Part shown: positions 37,042-46,669 of the stretch, piece after piece
Position numbering within the stretch: position 1 is the first letter of the stretch
Layout of the letters: each line of letters opens with the position of its first letter
DNA from: Steroidobacteraceae bacterium
GTDB taxonomy: Bacteria; Pseudomonadota; Gammaproteobacteria; Steroidobacterales; Steroidobacteraceae
Assembly (NCBI GenBank): GCA_025451845.1
Contig: JANWJS010000033.1
Span: 1 to 64,000, forward strand
Length of the DNA: 64,000 nt
Reading direction: 5' to 3'
The notes under the pieces: model-generated
Told to the model about the DNA's origin: nothing
Seen by the model: only the letters and a program-made list of their open reading frames with translations
Databases searched by the model: none
Position numbers and translations under genes: made by a program

Positions 37042-38595
37042 CTAATGAACCGGAGCGGCCCGACCGCCGCCGGTGCCCGGCCGCACCCAGATGAGCAGGG
37101 GCAGCAGTGCGAGGAACACGATGCCGAGCAGCTTGAAATCGTCCAGGTACGACAGTAGGGTCGCCTGCTGTATGGCGTATTGATAGATCGTGGCCAACGT
37201 CGTCGGCGAATCGGGCGTGCTCCCGAGCGATGCGGCGAGGCGATGCGTAAAATCGGTATAAGCCGGATTCATCCCCTGCAGCAGTTCCACGATCCGGCTC
37301 TGATGAAACTGTTCCCGGCGGGTGAGCACGGTCGAGGCCAGGGAGATGCCGATGCTGCCGCCGAAGTTGCGCGCGAGGTTGATCAGGGCCGAGGCGTTGT
37401 CGGTCTTCCCGGCCGGAACATCGCGGAACGCGAGGGTGTTGATCGGGATGAAGAGAAACGCCAGCGAAGCGGCCTGCAGCATGCGGGCGAGCACCAGCCA
37501 GCCGAACGAGATGCCGAGGTAGAAGTTCGTCATCCAGAGCAGGCTCAGACCCCCGACCGCGAGGCCGACGGCGATCAGCAGGCGCAGGTCCACCTTGTTG
37601 AGAGCCCGGCCCACCAGCGGCAGCAGCGCGATCATGACGAATCCGCCTGGCGTCAGCACCATGCCCGCATCCACCGCCCGATAGCCCATGAGGCTCTGGG
37701 TGTAGGCCGGGATCAGGTAGGTGCTGCCCAGCAGCATGAAGCCGAGCATCAGCATCAGGCCGAAGGCCACCGCAAAGTTGCGATCCAGCAGCAGCCGCAC
37801 ATCGACCAGAGGCTCGTCGCATTTGAGCTCGCGCCGGATGAGGAGGACGAAGGCAAGCGCCGATACCAGCGCGAGCACCGTGATGACCGGGGAAGAGAAC
37901 CAGTCGACCTCCTGACCGCGATCGAGCACCACCTGCAAGCAACCGAGGCTCAAGGCGACGAATCCGAAGCCGGTCCAGTCCATCGCCGATTGCTTGCGGG
38001 AGCCCCGGTCCGGAGCACGCTCATGAATCAAAGCGCTCACCAGTGCGAAGACACCGATGCCAACCGGAACGTTGATGAAGAAGATCCAGCGCCAGTCGTA
38101 ACTGTCCGTGATCCACCCGCCGAGCGTCGGGCCAATCGTCGGAGCGACTACGGCGGCGATGCCGTAGATCGCCGTTGCCATGCCCCGTCTCTCGGGCGGA
38201 AAGCTGTCTGTGAGGATGGCCTGGCCGACCGGCTGCAGTCCGCCACCGAATGCGCCCTGGGCCGCGCGCAGCAGAACGAGAGCGGCGAGGTTCGGCGCCA
38301 GGCCACACAGGAGCGATGCCAGGGTAAAGCCCGAAATGCACGTCAGAAAGAACCGCTTGCGCCCGAAGCGGGCGGAGAGCCAGCCGGAGATCGGCATCAC
38401 TGCCGCGTTGGTGACCAGATAGCTGGTCAGCACCCAGGTGGACTCGTCCTGGCTGGAGGAGAGCGCGCCGGCGATATGAGGCAGTGATACGTTGGCGATG
38501 GAGATATCCATGATTTCCATGAACGCCGCCAGCGCAACCACCGGTGCGATGATCCACGAGCCCATGGCACTGCGCTCCCCTGTGGCGGCGTTCAC
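37042..38595 (-). CDS. DHA2 family efflux MFS permease (EmrB-like)
   Basis: IMDISIANVSLPHIAGALSSSQDESTWVLTSYLVTNAAVMPISGWLSARFGRKRFF..; 14-TM pattern. Confidence 0.92.
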   Translation of the reverse strand: MNAATGERSAMGSWIIAPVVALAAFMEIMDISIANVSLPHIAGALSSSQDESTWVLTSYLVTNAAVMPISGWLSARFGRKRFFLTCISGFTLASLLCGLAPNLAALVLLRAAQGAFGGGLQPVGQAILTDSFPPERRGMATAIYGIAAVVAPTIGPTLGGWITDSYDWRWIFFINVPVGIGVFALVSALIHERAPDRGSRKQSAMDWTGFGFVALSLGCLQVVLDRGQEVDWFSSPVITVLALVSALAFVLLIRRELKCDEPLVDVRLLLDRNFAVAFGLMLMLGFMLLGSTYLIPAYTQSLMGYRAVDAGMVLTPGGFVMIALLPLVGRALNKVDLRLLIAVGLAVGGLSLLWMTNFYLGISFGWLVLARMLQAASLAFLFIPINTLAFRDVPAGKTDNASALINLARNFGGSIGISLASTVLTRREQFHQSRIVELLQGMNPAYTDFTHRLAASLGSTPDSPTTLATIYQYAIQQATLLSYLDDFKLLGIVFLALLPLLIWVRPGTGGGRAAPVH

Positions 38596-39797
38596 GGCAC
38601 GCTGCGCTCCGCCGTGCCCGCGAACAGGGAAGCGCCGCTGGCGCGCAGGTTCGCAGTGACGATGTCTTCGATCATCCGGTCCGCGCCGGAGTCCTGATCG
38701 GTATAGACGTTGGTGCGCTGTGAGGCGTGCCAGGCCGGCCTGCGCGACAAGGCGGACCCGTCACGATCCCGTACGCTTACGTCGATGTTCGCGGACAAGC
38801 CGAGGAAGAGCGGGTGCCGGGCCAGCTCCCCGGGCTCCAGACCGATGCGCACCGGTAGACGCTGCACAATCTTGATCCAGTTGCCCGAGGCGTTCTGCGT
38901 CGGCAGAACCGCGAGCGCGCTGCCGGTACCCGCGGTGAGCCCCAGTACGTTGCCGTGGTACTCGACATGCGAGCCGTACATGTCCACCGAGACCTGCACG
39001 GGCTGACCGATGCGCAGGTCGCCGAGCTGGTTCTCCTTGAAGTTGGCATCGACCCACATCGAGCTGACGGGCACGACCGCCAGCATCTGCGTCGACGGCG
39101 TGACCTGCTCGCCCAGCTCGATGGAGCGGCGCACCACGTAACCGGATACCGGTGCCAGAACGCGCGTGCGGGAGAGCGCCAGCCAGGAGGCCCGCAGATT
39201 GGCCTCGGCCTGCAACACTCGCGGGTGGGTTGCGGGCGTCGTGCCCGCGATCGCAGCCTGAGTGCTGGCCAGCGTCGCCCGCGCCTGCTTCAGGGCAGCA
39301 CGGGCGCTGCGCACCGCGTTCTCATCGTGTTCCAGCGTCTCGAGGGAGACGCCATGGACGCTCTGCAGCGAGCGGTCGCGGGTGAGATCCTCATCCGACT
39401 GACTCAACTGCGTCTGCTCGGCGGATACCCGCGCGGCATCGCGCCGCGCCTCGGCGAACAGCTGCGCGACTTCCCGCACCGTCTCGCCGAGACCGGCCTT
39501 TGCCTGCGCCAATGCGATCTGCGCGTCACGCGGATCGAGCTCGACCAGAACCTGTCCGCGCCGCACGTACTGCGTCTCATCGGTGTTGATGGCGATGACC
39601 GTGCCGGCGATCTGCGGCGTCAGGCGAACGAGGTTGCCGTTCACATACGCGTCGTCGGTGGTGACATGGTTTCTCATGAAGAGGGCGTAGTAGCCGCCGA
39701 TGGCGACCAGGCCCACGACCCCTGCGAGCACGAGGAGTCCCCGCCGCACCAGCTTGCTGCGTTGCGCGGGCGCTTTTTCGGATTGCTGCTCAGTCAT
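38592..39797 (-). CDS. HlyD/EmrA family membrane-fusion protein
   Basis: MTEQQSEKAPAQRSKLVRRGLLVLAGVVGLVAIGGYYALFMRNHVTTDDAYVNGNLVRLTPQIAGTV; 4 nt overlap with emrB-like gene. Confidence 0.92.
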   Translation of the reverse strand: MTEQQSEKAPAQRSKLVRRGLLVLAGVVGLVAIGGYYALFMRNHVTTDDAYVNGNLVRLTPQIAGTVIAINTDETQYVRRGQVLVELDPRDAQIALAQAKAGLGETVREVAQLFAEARRDAARVSAEQTQLSQSDEDLTRDRSLQSVHGVSLETLEHDENAVRSARAALKQARATLASTQAAIAGTTPATHPRVLQAEANLRASWLALSRTRVLAPVSGYVVRRSIELGEQVTPSTQMLAVVPVSSMWVDANFKENQLGDLRIGQPVQVSVDMYGSHVEYHGNVLGLTAGTGSALAVLPTQNASGNWIKIVQRLPVRIGLEPGELARHPLFLGLSANIDVSVRDRDGSALSRRPAWHASQRTNVYTDQDSGADRMIEDIVTANLRASGASLFAGTAERSVP

Positions 39798-41511
39798 GGC
39801 TGCTCCTTGAAAGGGGCGGGTTGTAGTGATCGGATTTCGACGGGGCGGGCGCGGCGCTGAGGGGCACGCGATCACGGGTATTCCACCAGCCGCCGCCGAG
39901 CGCGCGGAACAGTGTCGCGGTGTCGGTGAAGCGCTGCACGTCGGCCTGCACCTGGGTCAGCGCGGCACTCTGGTACTGCTGCTCGGCGGTCAGCACCTGG
40001 AGCTCGGTGTACTTGCCCGCACGATATTCCGCGGCCGCGAGCTCCTGATTGGAGCGCGCCGCCCGGAGCGCGCGGTTGTGTGCGGAGTAGCTGTCGGAGT
40101 CGTGCTGCAACGCCTGCAAGGCGTCCGCCACTTCCACGAATGCGGCGATGACGGTGCCCTGGTACCGCGAGAGTGCCTGCGCGTAGCGCTGTCTGGCTTC
40201 GTCAGCCCGGGCCGCGAGAGTGCCGCCGTGGAACAGCGGTGCGGCGAGGCCGAGGCCGGCCGACCAGACGCCACCCGGCTGAGTGAAGAGCTCGTCGAGG
40301 TGGGTGGTCTGCTGGGCGTATTGCGCGGAAAGGGTCAACTGCGGCAGCCGCGCAGCCTCGGCTACGCCGATCTCGGCGCTGGCCGCGTGCAGGCCCGCCT
40401 GCGCCGCGAGGACATCGGGGCGCTGTTGGACCAGGGCGGACGGCACCGAGACCGGCAACTGAGTGGGTAGGGTGAAATCGGCCAGAGTCAGTGCCGGCAT
40501 ACGGAACTGATCCGGTGTCTCGCCGGCGAGACGCGCGAGCGTATCGCGGTAGGCGTCGCGCTGCTGCTCGAGGCTGGGGAGTGTCGCGCGCACGTTCTCG
40601 AGCTGCGTTTCCGCTTGCAGCGTGTCGCTGTGGATGATCTTGCCGGCGTTTTCCAACTGCGCGGTGAGCTCGTACTGCGCCTGCAGCTCGCTCGCCAGCG
40701 AGCGGGTCACTTCAATCTGCGCGCCAACGGCCGCGTAATCGAAGGCGGTGAGAACCACCTGGTCGACCAGCGTCACGTAAGTATCACGGAGCTGATCACG
40801 CGCCGCCGCTGTCTGCGCCTGCTGGGATTCGATCGAGCGGCGTACGCCGCCGAAGAGATCCAGGTTGTAGGCCAACGACGGGCCGATCTCATAGCGGTTG
40901 CCGGTCGCGTCGAGCGCTTTCACCGGTCCGTAGAGCTCGCTGCCGTTGATGTGCGCCCGGCCGATTTGGCCCGTGGCGTCGATCTGCGGCAGAGCCGTGC
41001 CCGACACGGCTCTCAGCTCGTCCTGCGCGGCAGCGAGACCGTGACGGGCGCCTTGGAGGTCCGGGCTGTTTGCCAGCGCCTGATGCACCAACCGATCGAG
41101 AGGAGCGGAACGGAAGAGCTGGTACCAATCGCCCGCGACTTCGCCGCCATACACGAAGCTTTGAGTCCCGCCGGCAGGCGGCACGGAACGCGAGTAGGCG
41201 GCTGTCGCCGGGTCGGGGCGCACGAAATCGGGACCCACCGTGCACCCGGCCGTGAGCGCAGCCGCGGCGCCCGAGACCAGCATCCGACGCCAGGCGATTG
41301 CCGGACGTCTTGCCGAGCGGATTGCTGCACGGGCGCGCCCCCCGGCCAACTCCTGCGCGTGGCGATGCCGGTACAGCCAGACGAGGAGTGCAATCAGCGT
41401 GCCCCCCGGCAGCAGGAACTCCAGAAGTGCATACGGACCCACCGCCTTCAACAACGCCAGGCCCTTTGCGGTCCACGCGGCACGCGCCGCCGACACGTTG
41501 GTCGAGATCAT
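39790..41511 (-). CDS. NodT-family outer-membrane efflux lipoprotein with an unusual N-terminal hydrophobic extension
   Basis: Internal lipobox LVSGAAAALTAGCTVGPDFVRPDP preceded by about 77 aa containing GPYALLEFLLPGGTLIALLVWLYRH; ATGA overlap with the MarR stop. Confidence 0.88.
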   Translation of the reverse strand: MISTNVSAARAAWTAKGLALLKAVGPYALLEFLLPGGTLIALLVWLYRHRHAQELAGGRARAAIRSARRPAIAWRRMLVSGAAAALTAGCTVGPDFVRPDPATAAYSRSVPPAGGTQSFVYGGEVAGDWYQLFRSAPLDRLVHQALANSPDLQGARHGLAAAQDELRAVSGTALPQIDATGQIGRAHINGSELYGPVKALDATGNRYEIGPSLAYNLDLFGGVRRSIESQQAQTAAARDQLRDTYVTLVDQVVLTAFDYAAVGAQIEVTRSLASELQAQYELTAQLENAGKIIHSDTLQAETQLENVRATLPSLEQQRDAYRDTLARLAGETPDQFRMPALTLADFTLPTQLPVSVPSALVQQRPDVLAAQAGLHAASAEIGVAEAARLPQLTLSAQYAQQTTHLDELFTQPGGVWSAGLGLAAPLFHGGTLAARADEARQRYAQALSRYQGTVIAAFVEVADALQALQHDSDSYSAHNRALRAARSNQELAAAEYRAGKYTELQVLTAEQQYQSAALTQVQADVQRFTDTATLFRALGGGWWNTRDRVPLSAAPAPSKSDHYNPPLSRSSHD

Positions 41512-42077
41512 TTGGCATCTCCTGTTCGCGAGCGCCGCACCCGCCGCGGCTGCGAAGCGGCCGGCCGCGCGCCGCCCCGCGAGCGCGACGCCGCCTGCGG
41601 CTCTGGTGCCGGAGTCTGCTGCACCGCGTCCTGCAGACGGCCCATCATTCGCTGCAGGAGCATGATCAGCGTGTCGAGCTCCTGCCGCGAGAAGGGCGCG
41701 ACCAGCGAGTTCAACAGCTCGACTACGATGCGCTTGCCGGCCTGCAGGTATCGGCGGCCCTCGGATGTGAGAGCGATCTCCACCACTCGCCGGTCGCGTT
41801 CGGTCCGCTCACGGCGCACCAGGCCCTCTTCCTCGAGATCGTCGACGATCCGCGTCAGGGCGCCCATGTCGTGGCAGGTCTGCGCGCTCAGCTCCGTCGC
41901 CGTCAGGCGCTCGAAGCGGCCCAGGTTCGCAATCACCATCCACTGCGTGAACGAGACCCGCTCGGCCGCGAAGCGGCGCTCCGCGAGCTGCGACATCAGT
42001 CCGCCGCAGCGCTTCACCAGAAAGCCGATGCTGTTGGGGGCTTCGAGTGTGTCGACGGTGTAGAACGGATCGGTCAT
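41508..42077 (-). CDS. MarR family transcriptional regulator
   Basis: SFTQWMVIANLGRFERLTATELSAQTCHDMGALTRIVDDLEEEGLVRRERTERDRRVVEIALTSEG. Confidence 0.9.
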   Translation of the reverse strand: MTDPFYTVDTLEAPNSIGFLVKRCGGLMSQLAERRFAAERVSFTQWMVIANLGRFERLTATELSAQTCHDMGALTRIVDDLEEEGLVRRERTERDRRVVEIALTSEGRRYLQAGKRIVVELLNSLVAPFSRQELDTLIMLLQRMMGRLQDAVQQTPAPEPQAASRSRGGARPAASQPRRVRRSRTGDAK

Positions 42078-42091
42078 GGTTGCTCTCGCAA

Positions 42092-42126
42092 TATTTGCGC
42101 AAATAATATTTGCTTAAACAAATATT
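42092..42126. promoter_or_regulatory. AT-rich paired palindromes, candidate MarR operators for the efflux operon
   Basis: TATTTGCGCAAATA (42092-42105) and AATATTTG-CTTAAA-CAAATATT (42105-42126) directly upstream of the marR-like start. Confidence 0.65.
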
Positions 42127-42390
42127 GTCAAGGGCATCGAAATACGGGCCGATGGGCACCCCTGGCGGGCGGGCGGGGGGCGCCTCTGCGCCGAGATCAG
42201 GTCCGGCCACCCAGCGTAAGCTCAACCGGAGTTACGCCGCTGGCATGCCAAAAGGCCGGGGGTGCCGGAAGGGGCGGGAGGGGGCGGGTCGGAAGGCCAG
42301 GGACGTATTGAATTGATCGGCTGGCGGTCCGGGGTCGGCGGCAGGCGCCAGGCGCCGCCTCTGGGGGCGCGGCGCGTGCCGTGAAATCAG

Positions 42391-42609
42391 CTACCTGCGG
42401 TTGAGCGCAACCAATCGGGACTGGTAGCTGAAATTGCCGCACCGGACCTGTCCTGCCGGCACGAGCTGCCCACTCGATGCCGAGCAGTCACTGTGTGCGA
42501 CGATCGGCACCGGATGCGCGAACGCCATGGGGGCGGTGACGAGAGCAGCGCCAACGAGCGTGATGGCAAGGGCACTGGCGGCGAAGGCGGCTTTCTGGAT
42601 GGCGTTCAT
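42391..42609 (-). CDS. Small exported two-cysteine peptide, unknown function
   Basis: MNAIQKAAFAASALAITLVGAALVTAPMAFAHPVPIVAHSDCSASSGQLVPAGQVRCGNFSYQSRLVALNRR; AGGAG RBS upstream; clear signal peptide. Confidence 0.6.
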   Translation of the reverse strand: MNAIQKAAFAASALAITLVGAALVTAPMAFAHPVPIVAHSDCSASSGQLVPAGQVRCGNFSYQSRLVALNRR

Positions 42610-42700
42610 GATGTCTTCTCCTTTGTTACACCCCAAGAACACCGCTGCGCGCCAGAAGTTACAGCCCTCCGCGCCCTGGATTGCGCCCCTCGAGCCTTCC

Positions 42701-43486
42701 TCAGGCGGGGCGGCGGAAATACGCAGCCGGGGTCCTTCCCAGCGTTTTGCGAAACATGGAAATGAACGCGCTCGGCGTGCTGTACCCGGCTTCGAGCGCT
42801 GCGTGAGTCACCTTGGCCCCCCCGGCGAGGAGTTGCATTGCCTTCATCAGGCGCAGTTGCTGCCGCCACTTTCCGACCGACATCCCGAGATCACGCTGGA
42901 AGAGCCGCTCTATGGTTCGTTTGCTCGCACCCGCGATCGCACAAACCCGGCCGAGCGGCCGGCTTTCCGCGGGCCGGCCCAACAGCGCCTTCGCCACTCT
43001 CTGGGCTCTCGGGTCAGTGGGATTCGGCAGCCGCAGAGGTACGGTCTGAACCGCCTCCATTTGATCGAGTATCAGGTCGATCAGATGCCTTTGCCGGCGC
43101 AGGTGCGCGCTCAGTCCGGGGAACTCGCAGGCGTGGAGAATCAGCTCTTTCAGCAGAGGCGATACGTTCACGACGCAACACGTCCGCGGCAGGCCCTTGG
43201 CCAGACCTGGCTCGAGATAGAGCGTACGCATCGCCACGGCGCCGCACATTATGATCTGGTGCCGCACTCCGGCTGGTATCAAGACCGCGCGATTCGTCGG
43301 CACGACCCACTCGCCTGCCTTGGCTCGAACCGTCATGACGCCGCGTGATGCGTAGACGAGCTGATCGCGTCGATGCGAATGGAGCGGGACCAGGTGTCCT
43401 GGCGCGTAGTCGCGCGTGAGCGTGGTAATGCTTGCGCGGCGGCGCGTGCTCCGGGAAGCCGTCCGCAGCAGTCGCTTTTTCGACAT
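42701..43486 (-). CDS. AraC family transcriptional regulator (cupin-type N-terminus)
   Basis: HLVPLHSHRRDQLVYASRGVMTVRAKAGEWVVPTNRAVLIPAG..; HTH SKRTIERLFQRDLGMSVGKWRQQLRLMKAMQLLAGGAKVTHAALEAGYSTPSAFISMFRKTLGRTPAAYFR. Confidence 0.88.
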   Translation of the reverse strand: MSKKRLLRTASRSTRRRASITTLTRDYAPGHLVPLHSHRRDQLVYASRGVMTVRAKAGEWVVPTNRAVLIPAGVRHQIIMCGAVAMRTLYLEPGLAKGLPRTCCVVNVSPLLKELILHACEFPGLSAHLRRQRHLIDLILDQMEAVQTVPLRLPNPTDPRAQRVAKALLGRPAESRPLGRVCAIAGASKRTIERLFQRDLGMSVGKWRQQLRLMKAMQLLAGGAKVTHAALEAGYSTPSAFISMFRKTLGRTPAAYFRRPA

Positions 43487-43607
43487 ATTGCGCGACAATA
43501 TCGAATGTGCGGAACGGCCGCAACGCCTGGTGTTGCCTGACTCTCGCCGGCTGCGGGTCATGCGGCCGAGCCGCTCCCGCTAGCATCCAGGTGGGGCAGG
43601 ATCGCGG

Positions 43608-44879
43608 TCAGCGTGCGCCCGAATCCTGGCCCTGGCCGCTCTCGCGAACGGAATGCACGGCGGACTCGGTAACCGAACCCGCGGCGTGGCCCCAGCTGTT
43701 GCGCACGTAGCTCGCCACCGCCGCGACCTGGACATCATTCAGCTGCCACGCATAGGAGGGCATTTGCGGCCCCGTCGGCTCTTCCCGAGTCGCCACGCTC
43801 GCCGCTCCATGCAAGATCACCTGCACCACAGTCGTCGGTTCGCGGGAAGCGACCGCCGCGGAGCCGGCGAGATCGGGGATGAGATACGGAACCCCGCTGC
43901 CGTCGATCTTGTGGCAGCCGGAGCAGACGTCGCGATAGATGGCGGCCCCGGCGACCATGACCGGGTCGCTGGCCGGCAGCGGCGCCTGTCGTTGCGATAC
44001 GCTCTCTTCGCCTTTGAGATACGTCGCGATCGCAGCGAGGTCTTGAGCGTTCATCCCCGAGCTCGAGTCCTTCACCTCCTCGGCCATGGGACCCGATGCG
44101 GCGTCGAACCGGTTGTGGCCGGTCTTGAGGTACGCGACGATATCTTCGGCGGTCCAGGCGGCGAGGCCGTGCTGCGCATCGCCGGTGAGATCGGGCGCAA
44201 ACCAACCCTCGAGCGCGTACCCCTGCAGCGCACGGTGCTGCTCATCGCCGCCCAGGAGCGTTTTCGGGGTATGACAGGCGCCACAATGACCGGGCCCAGA
44301 GACGATATAACTGCCCCGGTTCCAGGCGGCTGACCTGTCCGGGTGGGGCTGCCATTCACCGGGCCGGTAGTACAGCCAGTCCCAGAAGATCATGCTCGCG
44401 CGGATGGAGAACGGGAAAGGCAATCGGTCCGAAACAACAGCGTGATGCACCGGCTTTACGGTGTTGAGATAGGCCCGTATAGCGCCCAGATCGGCCACGG
44501 ACATACGCGCGAAGTAAGGGAAGGGCATCGCGGGATAGAGCCGCTTGCCATTGGGCATCCGTCCGCGACGGACCGCCTCATCGAATTGCTGCGCAGTCCA
44601 GTTTCCAATACCCGTCTGCGCATCCGGCGTGATGTTTGGAGCAACCACGGTACCGAATGGCGTCGCAACTGGACGTCCGCCGCCGAAGGGGCTGTCGCTT
44701 CGCCTGGGATCAGCGTGGCACGCGGTGCAATCGCCCAGGGTCACGAGATAACGCCCACGCTGGATGAGGTCGAAATTCTGTCGATTGGCGTGGCCGTCGC
44801 CCTGCGCGCGCGAGCAGGCAGAGAGTGAGGCCGCGAGCAGCGCCATTGCCAACAGGAGCTTGCGGGCGCAGCTGAGCAT
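43608..44879 (-). CDS. Triheme cytochrome c subunit of a membrane/periplasmic dehydrogenase
   Basis: Three CXXCH motifs (CTACH, CGACH, CSGCH); signal/lipobox MLSCARKLLLAMALLAASLSACS. Confidence 0.9.
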   Translation of the reverse strand: MLSCARKLLLAMALLAASLSACSRAQGDGHANRQNFDLIQRGRYLVTLGDCTACHADPRRSDSPFGGGRPVATPFGTVVAPNITPDAQTGIGNWTAQQFDEAVRRGRMPNGKRLYPAMPFPYFARMSVADLGAIRAYLNTVKPVHHAVVSDRLPFPFSIRASMIFWDWLYYRPGEWQPHPDRSAAWNRGSYIVSGPGHCGACHTPKTLLGGDEQHRALQGYALEGWFAPDLTGDAQHGLAAWTAEDIVAYLKTGHNRFDAASGPMAEEVKDSSSGMNAQDLAAIATYLKGEESVSQRQAPLPASDPVMVAGAAIYRDVCSGCHKIDGSGVPYLIPDLAGSAAVASREPTTVVQVILHGAASVATREEPTGPQMPSYAWQLNDVQVAAVASYVRNSWGHAAGSVTESAVHSVRESGQGQDSGAR

Positions 44880-44883
44880 GTCC

Positions 44884-46662
44884 TTACGCGTGCACGAGGG
44901 GACCGGGACTCTTCAAATAGCGGGTTCGGATCGCTTCCGCCGACCAGTACGCGAGCGCCGCGACCGTGCCGGTCGGGTTGTAGCCGGCATTCTGCGGAAA
45001 GGCACTGGCGCCGATCACGAAGAGGTTCGGCACGTCCCAACTCTGCAGGTAGCGATTGAGCGCGCTCGTCTTCGGGTCGGTGCCCATGATGGCGCCGCCG
45101 CACAGATGAGTGGTCTGATAGTCGCCAATGTCGTAGGGTGCCCTGCGATACTGCTTGTCCATCTGCCGCGCGCCCATGGCCTGGAAGATCTCGGCGAAGC
45201 GGTCGGTGAGAAAGCGATTCTGCTTGAGCTCGTTGTCGTGAAAGTCCATGGTGATGCGCACGAGCGGGCGGCCGAAGCGGTCCTTGTACGTAGGGTCGAG
45301 ATCCAGGTACACATCGCGGTAGCTGTACATGCTGCCGTGAACACCGGTGCCGGGTTTGGTCGCGCTCAGGTAGTTCTCCTTAACGGCCTGCTTCCATTTC
45401 GCGCCCCATTTCGGCGTGCCGGGCGGCACGGGCGTGGTCTCGATGGGTCGGCCGTTCGTCTGCACCTGTCCCATGTAGCCGCCACCCACGAAGCCGTGAG
45501 GTCCGTGATCGAAATTGTCGCCGTTGAACTCGTCGATGCACATCCCGATGGCACCGGAGGCGATGAAGGGATTGAAGATGAACTTCTTCGGATCGAAGAA
45601 GCTCACCACGTCGGAGATGGTCTGGTGCGTGAAGTTGCGTCCGATGACGCCGCGGTTGGCGACGGGATCGTACCGCTGCCCGATGTTCGAAAGCATCAGC
45701 AGCTGGACATTGAATATCGTGTACGCGCAGACCAGCACGAGGTCTGCGGGCTGCTCCCATTCCTGACCACTCGTGTCGACGAATGTCACCCCCGTGGCCC
45801 GGCGCCCGCTCGGATCGAGGTTGATGCGCGTGACCTCGCATCGATCGCGCGCGACGAAATTCGCTTTGCGCACCAGGACCGGGAGGATGGTGGTCTGCGG
45901 GCTCGCCTTCGAGTAATTGCCGCAGCCAAACCATTCGCAGAACCCGCAGTAGCTGCACGGCCCCTGACGCACGCCGAGCGGATTGCGATATTCTCGTGAG
46001 AGATTACCGGAAGGCTGGGGGAAAGGCCGATAGCCGAGCGTCCGCGCCGCTTGGGCGAATAGCGTGTGGCTGAAAGGCTGCGGCTGCGGCGGATTGGGAT
46101 AGGCGCGCGAGCGCGGCCCCTCGAAGGGGTTGCCGCCCTCCAGTATCTGTCCTTGGAGATTGCCCGCCTGACCACAGGTGCCGCAGAGGTACTCGAAGCG
46201 GTCGTAATGCGGCTCGAGCTCCGCGTAAGTGACGCCCCAGTCCTGGATGGTCATGTCAGCGGGTAGAAACCGTGCACCGTAGCGCTGCGTAAGATGCGTA
46301 CGCAACACGAAATCGGTGGGTAGAAAGCGCCAGGTCTCCGCGTTCCAGTGGACTCCACCTCCGCCCACCCCGTTGGGGGGCATGAACGCGCCCCAGTTGC
46401 GGATGGGCAGCCCCGTCTGGCTCATCTTGTTGCGGAAGGTGAATGTCGTCTGCGCCGGCTGCAGGAAGAGCTCGTGACGGATGCGGTAGCGCAGCTCGTC
46501 CTGCGCCCAATTCGGCGGGTAGTCCGTCGCGGCCGCGCGCCAGGGTCCCCGCTCTATCGCTGCCACCTCGAGACCCGCGTCCGTGAGCTCGTTCGCGAGA
46601 ATCGACCCGGTCCATCCCAGCCCGACGATGACCACATCTTTGCGCGGAAGTCTGCGGGCCAT
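44884..46662 (-). CDS. GMC family oxidoreductase (dehydrogenase catalytic subunit)
   Basis: KDVVIVGLGWTGSILANELTDAGLEVAAIERGPWR; C-terminal NLFVIGASAFPQNAGYNPTGTVAALAYWSAEAIR. Confidence 0.9.
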   Translation of the reverse strand: MARRLPRKDVVIVGLGWTGSILANELTDAGLEVAAIERGPWRAAATDYPPNWAQDELRYRIRHELFLQPAQTTFTFRNKMSQTGLPIRNWGAFMPPNGVGGGGVHWNAETWRFLPTDFVLRTHLTQRYGARFLPADMTIQDWGVTYAELEPHYDRFEYLCGTCGQAGNLQGQILEGGNPFEGPRSRAYPNPPQPQPFSHTLFAQAARTLGYRPFPQPSGNLSREYRNPLGVRQGPCSYCGFCEWFGCGNYSKASPQTTILPVLVRKANFVARDRCEVTRINLDPSGRRATGVTFVDTSGQEWEQPADLVLVCAYTIFNVQLLMLSNIGQRYDPVANRGVIGRNFTHQTISDVVSFFDPKKFIFNPFIASGAIGMCIDEFNGDNFDHGPHGFVGGGYMGQVQTNGRPIETTPVPPGTPKWGAKWKQAVKENYLSATKPGTGVHGSMYSYRDVYLDLDPTYKDRFGRPLVRITMDFHDNELKQNRFLTDRFAEIFQAMGARQMDKQYRRAPYDIGDYQTTHLCGGAIMGTDPKTSALNRYLQSWDVPNLFVIGASAFPQNAGYNPTGTVAALAYWSAEAIRTRYLKSPGPLVHA

Positions 46663-46669
46663 GGACCGC

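Noticed and set aside
37180-38487. 435-aa plus-strand ORF
   Set aside because: Antisense of the EmrB-like permease; Q/H/R/E-rich shadow frame
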